Of a stretch of 18,338 nucleotides of DNA, positions 6,800-14,319 are shown in pieces. The stretch lies in the NCBI GenBank assembly GCA_938049325.1, contig CALICC010000305.1:1-18338 (forward strand), given 5' to 3'. Origin of the DNA: an uncultured Ilumatobacter sp. (GTDB taxonomy: Bacteria; Actinomycetota; Acidimicrobiia; Acidimicrobiales; Ilumatobacteraceae). The notes under the pieces are model-generated. The model was given only the letters and a program-made list of their open reading frames with translations, was not told the origin of the DNA and made no database searches. Position 1 is the stretch's first letter. Every line of letters begins with the position of its first letter. The position numbers and the translations under genes are program-made.

Positions 6800-7326
6800 G
6801 CGTCGGCATCGGCGCCGGCGCCCGCGGCAAACACGGCGCGCAGATCTTCGAGACCTGCGGGCAATTCGATCGGCGGATCGGGCAGCTGCACGACGCTGTG
6901 CTCCGCGAGCACCGCCTGCATCGCTTCTGGCTCGTCGCTCCACGAGCGAGGGTCGCCCATCATCACTTCGTAGAGCTCCACACCTTCGGGCCCGGCGACG
7001 AACGGGCCGAAGGCGGCGCCGAGTGGCAGGGTGATGTGTGAGCCGACCCGACACAGTTCGCCGTCACAGGTGAACTCGCCCGACAAGACCGTGAGGACGT
7101 GGTGGCTGTAGTGGCCGTGCCGACGCACGATCATCCCTGGGTCCCACCTGGCGAACAGTGCGAGATACAGCGGCTCGGTCGAGAACGCGACCCAACGCTC
7201 CCACACGCTCGACTCCGAGCCATCTGCATTGCGTTGACTGCGTACCGCGATCCACGGCACATCGTTCGCTGCGCCGGGGTGGATGATGGTGTGCTCGGCG
7301 CCGTCAATACGAGGATTCGTCGTCAT
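6796..7326 (-). CDS. Cupin-fold protein
   Basis: A 176-residue single-domain cupin. The first cupin motif region is RRHGHYSHHVLTVLSGEF (residues 68-85), with His70, His72 and His75/76 as likely metal ligands. The second half has GPEGVELYEVMMGDPR (112-127). The usual Glu of motif 1 is replaced by a His-rich segment, so the metal geometry may be unusual. Cupins of this size beside amidohydrolases may be dioxygenases, isomerases or merely binding proteins; the reaction cannot be assigned. The C-terminus is Ala/Asp/Gly-rich. The start ATG at 7326 has a TACTGT hexamer six bases upstream and no ribosome-binding site, suggesting a leaderless message. It is the first gene of a two-gene operon with the amidohydrolase. 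Confidence 0.82.
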   Translation of the reverse strand: MTTNPRIDGAEHTIIHPGAANDVPWIAVRSQRNADGSESSVWERWVAFSTEPLYLALFARWDPGMIVRRHGHYSHHVLTVLSGEFTCDGELCRVGSHITLPLGAAFGPFVAGPEGVELYEVMMGDPRSWSDEPEAMQAVLAEHSVVQLPDPPIELPAGLEDLRAVFAAGAGADADA

Positions 7327-7332
7327 GGACCG

Positions 7333-7338
7333 ACAGTA
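7333..7338 (-). promoter_or_regulatory. Candidate -10 box of a leaderless cupin transcript
   Basis: On the minus strand TACTGT is followed by six bases and then the ATG at 7326. This places the hexamer at about -12 to -7 if transcription begins at the start codon. The TAnnnT form and spacing fit actinobacterial leaderless promoters. No -35 box is claimed. Confidence 0.42.
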
Positions 7339-7387
7339 CCGAGCGACGGTCTACGACTGGCGAGTCGGTGCCGGGCAGACTGTGACC

Positions 7388-8311
7388 ATGAGCGACCAGC
7401 GCCCGGCCGACCACGTGTCCGACATCTTCGATCCCGAGTCCTGGACGCAGGTCCCGGGGTTCAACTTCACCGACATCACCTACCACCGCGCCAACGACGC
7501 CGGCGTTGTGCGCATCGCGTTCGACCGACCCGAGATCCGCAATGCGTTCCGGCCTCACACCGTCGACGAGTTGTTCCGTGCGCTCGACCACGCACGTATG
7601 TCGACCGACGTCGGTTGCGTCCTCCTCACCGGCAACGGACCCTCGCCACGAGATGGCGGCTGGGCGTTTTGCTCCGGCGGCGACCAACGAATCCGCGGCA
7701 AAGACGGCTACAAGTACGCTGAGGGAACCACCGCCGACACCATCGAACCAGGTCGCGCCGGACGGCTGCACATCCTCGAAGTGCAGCGAATGATCCGGTT
7801 CATGCCCAAGGTCGTGGTCTGCGTGGTGCCGGGTTGGGCTGCGGGCGGCGGCCACTCGCTGCACGTCGTTGCCGACCTCACGCTCGCGAGCACCGAACAC
7901 GCCCGTTTCAAGCAGACCGACGCCGACGTCGCGAGCTTCGACGGCGGCTTCGGATCCGCCTACCTCGCTCGCCAGGTCGGCCAGAAGTTCGCACGGGAGA
8001 TCTTCTTCCTCGGCGACGAGTACTCCGCCGACGACATGGTCGCCATGGGTGCGGTGAACAAGTCGATTCCGCACGCTGACCTCGAAGCGACGGCACTGGA
8101 CTGGGGCCGCAAGATCTGCGCGAAGAGCCCCACTGCGCAGCGGATGCTCAAGTACTCGTTCAATCTCATCGACGACGGTCTCGTCGGCCAGCAGGTGTTC
8201 GCCGGTGAGGCCACTCGGCTGGCCTATGCGTCCGACGAAGCAGCCGAAGGACGCGACAGTTTCCTCGAGAAGCGCGATCCCGATTGGTCGCCGTACCCGT
8301 ACCACTTCTGA
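7388..8311 (+). CDS. menB: 1,4-dihydroxy-2-naphthoyl-CoA synthase
   Basis: A 307-residue crotonase-fold enzyme that closes the second ring of menaquinone by converting O-succinylbenzoyl-CoA to dihydroxynaphthoyl-CoA in the cytoplasm. Diagnostic segments are NAFRPHTVDELFRALDHARM (residues 52-71), WAFCSGGDQRIRG (92-104; CoA and oxyanion site), GWAAGGGHSLHVVADLTLAS (149-168), SFDGGFGS (183-190; the active-site Asp) and the C-terminal WSPYPYHF. The match to mycobacterial MenB is continuous and the length is usual. The ATG at 7388 gives an N-terminus like known MenB. An upstream in-frame ATG at 7325 with a GAGGA nine bases before it is a possible longer form. No other men gene is in the window. 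It implies a respiratory chain using menaquinone. Confidence 0.96.
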   Translation: MSDQRPADHVSDIFDPESWTQVPGFNFTDITYHRANDAGVVRIAFDRPEIRNAFRPHTVDELFRALDHARMSTDVGCVLLTGNGPSPRDGGWAFCSGGDQRIRGKDGYKYAEGTTADTIEPGRAGRLHILEVQRMIRFMPKVVVCVVPGWAAGGGHSLHVVADLTLASTEHARFKQTDADVASFDGGFGSAYLARQVGQKFAREIFFLGDEYSADDMVAMGAVNKSIPHADLEATALDWGRKICAKSPTAQRMLKYSFNLIDDGLVGQQVFAGEATRLAYASDEAAEGRDSFLEKRDPDWSPYPYHF

Positions 8312-8324
8312 GCCGCGAACGCAG

Positions 8325-8389
8325 CTGCACACCGAAGCTGACCCCAGCGGTCTGCACAGGATCTTCACATGCCCTGCGAGCGCTGCACA
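8325..8389 (+). promoter_or_regulatory. Three direct CTGCACA repeats upstream of the response regulator
   Basis: CTGCACA occurs at 8325-8331, 8352-8358 and 8383-8389, all in the same orientation. The outer two copies extend identically to GCTGCACACC. They lie between menB and the response-regulator start, the last one 12 bases before the candidate -10 box. Repeated sites here could be operators for autoregulation by the OmpR-family regulator. The repeats are directly visible; the role is inferred. Confidence 0.4.
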
Positions 8390-8401
8390 CCTTCGATTCT
8401 C

Positions 8402-8407
8402 TACTGT
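8402..8407 (+). promoter_or_regulatory. Candidate -10 box of a leaderless response-regulator transcript
   Basis: TACTGT is followed by seven bases and then the GTG at 8415, with no purine-rich ribosome-binding site. This is the spacing expected if transcription starts at the initiation codon. A canonical -35 hexamer at the right distance is not evident, which would fit an activated promoter. Confidence 0.42.
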
Positions 8408-8414
8408 CACCGGC

Positions 8415-9122
8415 GTGGGCCCACGCATCTTGATCGTCGAAGACGACCGCACCATCGCATTGGCGCTCCATGAGCGCCTGACCGCCGAAGGTTTCGAGTG
8501 CGACCTGTGCGCCGATGGCCACGAAGCACTCGAGGTCGCCGAGGCCCGACTGCCAGATCTCGTCCTGCTCGACCTGATGCTTCCGGGCCTCGATGGTGTC
8601 GAGGTCTGCCGTCGACTCCAGGCACAACGTCCCACACCCGTCCTCATGCTCACCGCTCGCAGCGAGGAGTCCGACATGCTCGTCGGCCTCGGAGTCGGCG
8701 CTGACGACTACATGACCAAGCCCTTCAGCCTGAAAGAACTCGTCGCTCGGGTACGCGCAATTCTGCGCCGAGTCGAGCTCACGCGCTCCGCCGCAGACGA
8801 GGCGCCACAAGCGGCACTGATCCTGGGAGGCGTCACCATCGACCCGGCACGCCGCACCGTCCAACGGGCCACAGTCCCCGTCGACCTCACCGCCACGGAG
8901 TTCGACCTCCTCGTCAACCTGGCGCTCCACGAGGGTGCAGTGCGATCACGGCGCCAGCTCCTCTTCGAAGTGTGGGGACATCGAGACGGCTCGGGCGACC
9001 GCACGATCGATTCCCACGTGCGGTCGATTCGCCGCAAGCTCGGCGACGACGTGATCCGAACCGTGCACGGCGTCGGTTACGCCTCAGTCACCTCCGAGCA
9101 AGACGCTGAGGAGCGCACGTGA
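8415..9122 (+). CDS. OmpR/PhoB-family response regulator
   Basis: 235 residues. The receiver domain (1-115) has the acidic pair in VEDD (9-11), the phosphoacceptor Asp53 in LLDLMLPGLDG, Thr80 and Lys102 in TKPF. The winged-helix DNA-binding domain (about 135-230) contains LTATEFDLLVNLALHEGAV, RRQLLFEVWG, RTIDSHVRSIRRKLGD and IRTVHGVGY, all standard for the OmpR class. It is a cytoplasmic transcription factor controlled by the kinase encoded immediately downstream, whose GTG overlaps its stop by four bases. The GTG at 8415 was chosen because it places the receiver domain at residue 2 and has a -10-like hexamer just upstream; an upstream extension would run into menB. Target genes are unknown. 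Confidence 0.95.
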   Translation: MGPRILIVEDDRTIALALHERLTAEGFECDLCADGHEALEVAEARLPDLVLLDLMLPGLDGVEVCRRLQAQRPTPVLMLTARSEESDMLVGLGVGADDYMTKPFSLKELVARVRAILRRVELTRSAADEAPQAALILGGVTIDPARRTVQRATVPVDLTATEFDLLVNLALHEGAVRSRRQLLFEVWGHRDGSGDRTIDSHVRSIRRKLGDDVIRTVHGVGYASVTSEQDAEERT

Positions 9123-10111
9123 GCCCGCTCGAACGAATCGGATCGGTCAAACTCAAACTCGGCCTGCTGATCGTTGCGGCGGTCTCCGTCAGCGCGGCGA
9201 TGAGCCAGATCGGCTTCAGACTCGGCTGGCCCATCTGGCTGCGCCCCATCGTTGCCGCATGTATGTCGCTCGTCATGGTTGCCGTGTTGTCGCGAGGGAT
9301 GACCTCACCACTCCGCCAAATGGCATCCGCTGCGCGCCGCATGGCAGTGGGTGACCCAGTCGAACCAATCGCCACTCGCTCTCGCGACGAGATCGGACAG
9401 TTGGCCAGCGCGTTCAACTCGATGAGCGAAGAACTCGAAGCGCTCGAAGCCGAACGGCGCGCGCTCGTGGCGAACGCCGCCCACGAACTCCGCACGCCGA
9501 TCGCCGGGCTGCAAGCAACGCTCGAAAACGTTCGCGATGGCGTCGTCGAACCGTCACCCGAGGTGATCGAGCGACTCAGCGGCCAGGCCGATCGGCTCGG
9601 CCACATCGTGAACGAACTTCTCGACCTGTCACGCCTCGAGGCTGTCGACCATCCGCTACACACAGACGACGTTGCGCTGTCGGACGTGATCGGCCCAGCA
9701 GTCGCCACCGCCATTTCCGATCGACCCGAACTGACCCCAGCCGTCTCGGTCAGCAGCGAGGCCACAGTGCGTGGCGATCCGTCGCTGCTCGGACGCCTCG
9801 TGACCAACCTCGTGCGCAACGCAGTGATCCACGGAGACGCCAGCACCATCAGCGTCGACGCGCAACGCGAGGAACGCCACGTCACGATCGCAGTCAGCGA
9901 CCGTGGGCCCGGGCTCACGCTCACCGAACCCAACAGAGTTTTCGACCGGTTCGTTCGTGGCGAGGCGTCGCGCAGCGAAGATCGGCCAGGTACGGGACTA
10001 GGACTCGCCATTTCACAGGCGATCGCCCAGCGTCACGGTGGCCGGATCGACGTCCGAGCCCTCTCTCCGTCGGGCTGCTGTTTCACGGTCACACTCCCTG
10101 CGCCGCCCTGA
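9119..10111 (+). CDS. Sensor histidine kinase (HAMP, HisKA, HATPase)
   Basis: 330 residues with a short sensor region. Two membrane segments at about 14-32 and 40-58 are separated by only a few residues, so the signal is probably sensed in or near the membrane. A HAMP-like linker follows (about 60-115). The H-box is AAHELRTPIAG with His122. ATP-binding motifs are the N-box (RLVTNLVRNAVIHG, Asn230/Asn234), G1 (DRGPGL, 261-266), F-box (FDRF) and G2 (GTGLGL, 291-296). It should autophosphorylate at His122 and pass the phosphate to Asp53 of the regulator before it. The GTG start overlaps the regulator stop (GTGA). It belongs to the EnvZ-like class with no large extracytoplasmic domain. Confidence 0.95.
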   Translation: MSPLERIGSVKLKLGLLIVAAVSVSAAMSQIGFRLGWPIWLRPIVAACMSLVMVAVLSRGMTSPLRQMASAARRMAVGDPVEPIATRSRDEIGQLASAFNSMSEELEALEAERRALVANAAHELRTPIAGLQATLENVRDGVVEPSPEVIERLSGQADRLGHIVNELLDLSRLEAVDHPLHTDDVALSDVIGPAVATAISDRPELTPAVSVSSEATVRGDPSLLGRLVTNLVRNAVIHGDASTISVDAQREERHVTIAVSDRGPGLTLTEPNRVFDRFVRGEASRSEDRPGTGLGLAISQAIAQRHGGRIDVRALSPSGCCFTVTLPAPP

Positions 10112-10170
10112 CCCAGCCAGCGCCTCCCTCCCCACCCACCCCATTCTGAACTCCGCGATTCGAGGACCCC

Positions 10171-11778
10171 GTGATCAACGCCGCCCAAACTCACCCAAGA
10201 CCGCCCACCGGGCCACCTCCGCCAACACCTTCATCGCCGAGGTATGCAGCCCAACCACTGCCCTCGGCGCCCCCGGTCGTGCCGCCGACGCAGCGCCCAC
10301 CCCGAACGCCTCCGCCACGACCGAACCTCAGCCGTCCGTTGCTGCTCGGCACCGTCGTGGCGGTCGCGTTCGCCATCGGCACCGTTGGCACCCCGTTCCG
10401 CTCGCTCGGCTGGATGATCGCCCTGACAACGCTCGCCACAACCATCGTTGCAACGTCCACCAGGCGACCGGCCACCCTCATCATCGGCTTGTCGGGTGCA
10501 GCGCTCCTCCCCTGGCTTGCGATCCGGATGAGTCCATGGCTGATCGCCGTGAACCTTGCAACCGCGCTCGGATTGCTCCTCCTCTCGATCTCTCTTCCCG
10601 TCGCCGGATCACTTCAGGTCCCCGGCCACCATCACCTCAGCCGAGTACTACGGTCATGCAGTCGGCTTCCGCACGGCCCCGCACACCTCACCCATGCCGC
10701 TCGAAGCAGTACGCACCTCGACGGGACAGGCCGACGACTCACTCGTCTGGTTCCGTCGCTGCTTGCTGGCGTCGCGTCTCTGGCGATTGCGTTGCTCCTG
10801 CTTGCTTCGGGCGACGCACTGCTCGCGTCCTTCCTCGACGTGGGTGATGCACCTACCGTCGTCGTGCCGAGACTCTTCGCCGCTGCAGCGGGCCTGCTGC
10901 TCTTCGCATTGCTCCTCGGTGGAATCGCGCCGCCCGGATCACACGACGGAACGCGCGACGTTCCGGTACCAAGCGCCACGCCCACGCTCTTCACGATCGG
11001 CGGTTTGGCAACCGCCATTGGCTTGTACGCCGCTGTTCAGGTGAGCGCAGCAGTTCTCGGTGCCGACTTCGTGCGCAACCGAACAGGCGTGACCTACGCG
11101 GAGTGGGCTCGCGGCGGGTTCTTCCAGCTCGTCGTCGTCAGCGCCATCGCAACCGCCGCAGTGCTGGTGGCACGCGGCGTCATCCGCAAAGAGCCCAGCC
11201 AGGCATTTCGGCTCAGGTCAGCAACCGCTGCGTTGACCGTTGGAGTGGTCGTCACCGTCGCGGCGTCGGTCATCAAGTTGGCTGTCTATGCCGAGACATT
11301 CGGGCTCACGATGCTGCGCATCTACACGGTCGTGTTTGCCTGCTGGCTCGGGCTCGTGGCTGTACTCGCGTTTCTCTCACTGCTCCAACCAGCCCGAAAC
11401 TGGCTTGCACCGACCGTCATCACGAGTATCGCGGTCGGAGCTTTCGCCATGAACGTCGCGAATCCGGAGCGCATCGTGGTGGAGCACAACGTGGACCGAG
11501 CCGCAACGACAGGCACCCTCGACGTCGAGTATCTGAACACGCTGTCGCTCGATGCTGCTCCGACGTTGCTCAGCCGACTCGACGACATCGACGCGATCAC
11601 CGCCAAGGCCGCGCGTGACGAGGTGTTGCGGTCGGAAGAAGACGTCGCCGTCGATGCACGAACCGAAATCCGCCGAGCTTGGTGTGCTCGCGTCGGACGC
11701 GACGGCGAACATGACGGCTTGTCGTTCAACGCAGCACGAAACGCCTCGATGCGAGCGAGCCGATCTGCCTGTCGCTGA
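10171..11778 (+). CDS. DUF4173-type polytopic membrane protein
   Basis: 535 residues. The first 52 are cytoplasmic-looking and rich in proline. About ten hydrophobic segments follow, at roughly 56-72, 80-96, 101-117, 122-145, 195-213, 232-252, 272-297, 315-335, 350-373 and 382-405, with another near 411-430. The stretch GVTYAEWARGGFFQL (306-320) and the following helix are the signature I recognise from DUF4173 proteins. NPERIVVEHNVDRA and the YLNTLSLDAAPTLLSRLD segment after it (431-472) are the usual soluble end of that family. Molecular function is unknown. GTG at 10171 has GAGGA four bases upstream. The 59-base gap from the kinase gene is C/T-rich without a clear promoter, so it is probably the third gene of the two-component operon and may share its signal. 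Confidence 0.82.
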   Translation: MINAAQTHPRPPTGPPPPTPSSPRYAAQPLPSAPPVVPPTQRPPRTPPPRPNLSRPLLLGTVVAVAFAIGTVGTPFRSLGWMIALTTLATTIVATSTRRPATLIIGLSGAALLPWLAIRMSPWLIAVNLATALGLLLLSISLPVAGSLQVPGHHHLSRVLRSCSRLPHGPAHLTHAARSSTHLDGTGRRLTRLVPSLLAGVASLAIALLLLASGDALLASFLDVGDAPTVVVPRLFAAAAGLLLFALLLGGIAPPGSHDGTRDVPVPSATPTLFTIGGLATAIGLYAAVQVSAAVLGADFVRNRTGVTYAEWARGGFFQLVVVSAIATAAVLVARGVIRKEPSQAFRLRSATAALTVGVVVTVAASVIKLAVYAETFGLTMLRIYTVVFACWLGLVAVLAFLSLLQPARNWLAPTVITSIAVGAFAMNVANPERIVVEHNVDRAATTGTLDVEYLNTLSLDAAPTLLSRLDDIDAITAKAARDEVLRSEEDVAVDARTEIRRAWCARVGRDGEHDGLSFNAARNASMRASRSACR

Positions 11779-11793
11779 TGGCATGCTCTGAGC

Positions 11794-12600
11794 GTGGCCG
11801 AGATCATCACGATCGAAGATCCCGATGATGAGCGGTTCACTCAGTTCAGGCTGAACGAACGCGGTCTCGCCAGCCGCGCCGACAAGCGCAATGACGCGGG
11901 GGCCGGATTGTTTCTCGCCGAGGGCGACCTCGTGGTCGAGCGGGCGGCAAACGCAGGGTGCGTTGCCGTTGCTGCGCTGGTCGATATCGACCGGGTCCCC
12001 GAGGTCGCCGATCGCTTGACCTGCCCGGTGTATGGCGGCGGCGAACACGTCCGTCGGGTCGTGTCGGGACTCGGCATGCCGCAGTCGATCATCTGCCTGT
12101 TTCACCGGCCGGCGCGGCCATCGGTGCGCACCCTCGCCGCAGAGTCACGTCGACTGGTCGTGCTCGAAGCCGTCGACAACCCGGCGAACGTCGGAGCGAT
12201 CGTGCGCAACGCGGCAGGGCTGGGCTGGGACGGCCTCGTGCTCGACCACACGAGTGCTGACCCCCTCGCCCGCCGGTCGCTGCGTGTCGCCATGGGTACG
12301 GCGTTCTCGCTCCCCCATGCCCGAACCCGGACACTCGCTGACGATCTCGATTCGTTGCGGGACGTGGAGCTCTACGCAATGACACCGTCGAGCGATGCAG
12401 TCCCACTCGACCACGTGTCGCCGGGTCCACGGTGTGCGGTGCTCATCGGATCCGAGCGTTCAGGCCTCTCGGACGACCTCCTGCGCATCGCGACGCCTGT
12501 AATGATCCCCATGCACGGCGACGTCGACTCGCTCAACGCTGCCGCCGCATCAGCAGTCGCCTGCTGGGCATTGCGCCCACCAGCACCCCGAGCACGATAG
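11794..12600 (+). CDS. TrmH/SpoU-family RNA 2'-O-ribose methyltransferase
   Basis: 268 residues. The N-terminal substrate-recognition domain (1-105) includes LFLAEGDLVVERA (39-51). The C-terminal SPOUT knot domain has motif 1 EAVDNPANVGAIVRNAAGLG (125-144), motif 2 VLIGSERSGLS (216-226) and motif 3 IPMHGDVDSLNAAAASAVA (238-256). It would transfer methyl from S-adenosylmethionine to a ribose 2'-hydroxyl in tRNA or rRNA. The conserved Asn, Arg, Glu and Ser-Leu-Asn residues are present, so it should be active. The exact target nucleotide cannot be read. GTG start, 15 bases after the membrane protein; purU follows nine bases later, so the gene sits inside a tight plus-strand run. Confidence 0.93.
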   Translation: MAEIITIEDPDDERFTQFRLNERGLASRADKRNDAGAGLFLAEGDLVVERAANAGCVAVAALVDIDRVPEVADRLTCPVYGGGEHVRRVVSGLGMPQSIICLFHRPARPSVRTLAAESRRLVVLEAVDNPANVGAIVRNAAGLGWDGLVLDHTSADPLARRSLRVAMGTAFSLPHARTRTLADDLDSLRDVELYAMTPSSDAVPLDHVSPGPRCAVLIGSERSGLSDDLLRIATPVMIPMHGDVDSLNAAAASAVACWALRPPAPRAR

Positions 12601-12609
12601 AACCACCCC

Positions 12610-13467
12610 ATGACGAGTGTGATGCTGCTGAGTTGCCCGGACCAACAAGGCGTGGTTGCCGCCACCGCACAGTTCATAGCCGGCATTGGCGGCAACATCA
12701 TCCACGCTGAACAGCACGTCGTCGGCACCGTTGGCGAACCCGGCGCGGTGTTCTTCCAACGCGTCGTGTTCCAACTTCCTGACGACCACGACCATGCCGA
12801 ACTCCTGACGGCGTTCGAGCCGACGGCGACGCGTTTCCAAATGTCCGTCGATCTCCGCGACAACTCGATCGCCATGCCCACCGCCATCATGGCGTCGAAG
12901 CAACCGCACTGCCTCTATGACCTGTTGACCCGGTGGCGCAGCGGCGAATTGCGGATGGATCTTCGCGTCGTCATCTCCAATCACCCCGACCACGAAGACA
13001 TCGCTACCCACATGGGCGTGCCGTTCGTCCACCTGCCTGTGACCAAAGAAACCAAGCCGGCCCAGGAGCAGGCGGTCTTGGAAACGCTCGGAGACCACGG
13101 CATCGAGCTGGTCGTGATGGCGCGGTACATGCAGATCCTGAGTGACGACTTCATCGGCAACTACCCGATGCGCATCATCAACATCCACCACTCGTTCCTT
13201 CCGGCGTTCGTCGGCGCAAATCCCTACCGGCAGGCACACGAACGTGGCGTCAAGCTGATCGGTGCGACGGCACACTACGCGACGGCCGACCTCGACGAAG
13301 GTCCGATCATTGCGCAAGACACCACCCATGTGAGCCACCGCGACAACGTCGCTGAGCTCACCGCGCGCGGCCGCGATGTCGAAACCGTCGTGCTCGCACG
13401 CGCGGTCAAGGCACACCTCGAGCATCGCGTCGCGGTCCACGGCCGCAGCACCATCGTCTACAACTGA
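12610..13467 (+). CDS. purU: Formyltetrahydrofolate deformylase
   Basis: 285 residues. An ACT domain (about 3-80) begins VMLLSCPDQQGVVAATAQFI and may sense an amino acid, as glycine and methionine do for the E. coli enzyme. The catalytic formyltransferase-fold domain (about 88-285) contains VISNHPDHE, PFVHLPVTKETKP, VMARYMQILS (169-178), NIHHSFLPAF (191-200) and DLDEGPII (227-234). The residues expected for hydrolysis (Asn191, His193, Asp229) are in place. It hydrolyses 10-formyltetrahydrofolate to formate and tetrahydrofolate, balancing one-carbon pools and supplying formate. Length is standard. The gene starts nine bases after the methyltransferase and converges on the ABC permease with a 21-base gap and no obvious terminator. 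Confidence 0.96.
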   Translation: MTSVMLLSCPDQQGVVAATAQFIAGIGGNIIHAEQHVVGTVGEPGAVFFQRVVFQLPDDHDHAELLTAFEPTATRFQMSVDLRDNSIAMPTAIMASKQPHCLYDLLTRWRSGELRMDLRVVISNHPDHEDIATHMGVPFVHLPVTKETKPAQEQAVLETLGDHGIELVVMARYMQILSDDFIGNYPMRIINIHHSFLPAFVGANPYRQAHERGVKLIGATAHYATADLDEGPIIAQDTTHVSHRDNVAELTARGRDVETVVLARAVKAHLEHRVAVHGRSTIVYN

Positions 13468-13488
13468 GCCGACAACGGACCCGAGCGC

Positions 13489-14319
13489 TCAGTTCTCGAC
13501 GGCCGCCTCCTGCGCACGCCGACCACGCCGCGAGGGCGCCCCCGACGGTTCCCAGCTGAACCGCTTGACGGCGATCACGCCGCCGACGACGCCCCATGCA
13601 GCGACGAAGGCCAGCTTGCCCGGCTCGAATCCACTGCCATCAACGAACGGGTTGAAGCAATTCTGGAACGCGTTGACGAACGGCTTGAGCGGGAAGATGC
13701 TCGCCAGATTGTGGAGGAAACCCTCGTCCTCCGTCACCACGAAGACGTCGGAGATGAAGGCCAACGGCAGGATCGTTGCGTTGACCAGAGCTGCCGACGA
13801 CGATGCCGACTTGATGATCGAGACCAAGGCCATGCCCAACGCCGCGAAGGTGGCAACACCGACGAGCAGCGTGACGAACGCAGCAGGCATCTTGGCCCAG
13901 TCGATTTGCAGGTCGTACAGCACCACACCCATCGCGATCATCGCGAGCGCACCGGTGAACGCGATGACGACGGAAGAACCAATCACCCCCGACAAATACG
14001 TCCAGGTGGGCAGTGGCGTGCTGCGCCAACGCTTGAGGATCCCCTCATCGCGGCGGATGGGCACCATGTTGCCGATGTTGCTATACGTCGCTGAGACCGC
14101 GGTGTAGGCAGCGAGCCCGCCGGTGTAGAACTGGCGCACGGGCCACTCCTCACCGTTGATCGTGACCGTGTTGTCGCCGAACAACGCGTTGAACAGCACC
14201 AGCATCACGATGGGCAGGATCAGCGTGAAGAAGAGCGCGACCGGCACGCGCATGAAGTACGTCACCTGGTACCGGATCTGACGGACAACCAGCGTGAGGT
14301 TCGATGGGTAATCGCTCAT
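13489..14319 (-). CDS. ABC-2 type exporter permease
   Basis: 276 residues with about six membrane segments, at roughly 24-46, 66-82, 109-133, 148-168, 178-197 and 236-252. A short extracytoplasmic loop after the first span carries the GDNTVTINGEEWP stretch. Charged cytoplasmic residues RRDEGILKRWRSTPLP (89-104) are the typical ABC-2 coupling segment that contacts the ATPase. The C-terminus is Arg/Ala/Glu-rich. It pairs with the ATPase gene upstream through a four-base ATGA overlap. Such DrrB-like exporters move drugs, lipids or polysaccharide precursors; the substrate here is not evident. The start is fixed by the overlap. Confidence 0.92.
   Translation of the reverse strand: MSDYPSNLTLVVRQIRYQVTYFMRVPVALFFTLILPIVMLVLFNALFGDNTVTINGEEWPVRQFYTGGLAAYTAVSATYSNIGNMVPIRRDEGILKRWRSTPLPTWTYLSGVIGSSVVIAFTGALAMIAMGVVLYDLQIDWAKMPAAFVTLLVGVATFAALGMALVSIIKSASSSAALVNATILPLAFISDVFVVTEDEGFLHNLASIFPLKPFVNAFQNCFNPFVDGSGFEPGKLAFVAAWGVVGGVIAVKRFSWEPSGAPSRRGRRAQEAAVEN

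Noticed and set aside
7304..8677. Long minus-strand open frame opposite menB and the response regulator
   Set aside because: Both sense genes are unmistakable; the antisense translation has no recognisable domains.
10610..10760. Possible frameshift in the DUF4173-type protein where an Arg/His-rich segment interrupts hydrophobic helices
   Set aside because: The frame continues into correct family sequence on both sides and a charged cytoplasmic loop is expected here.
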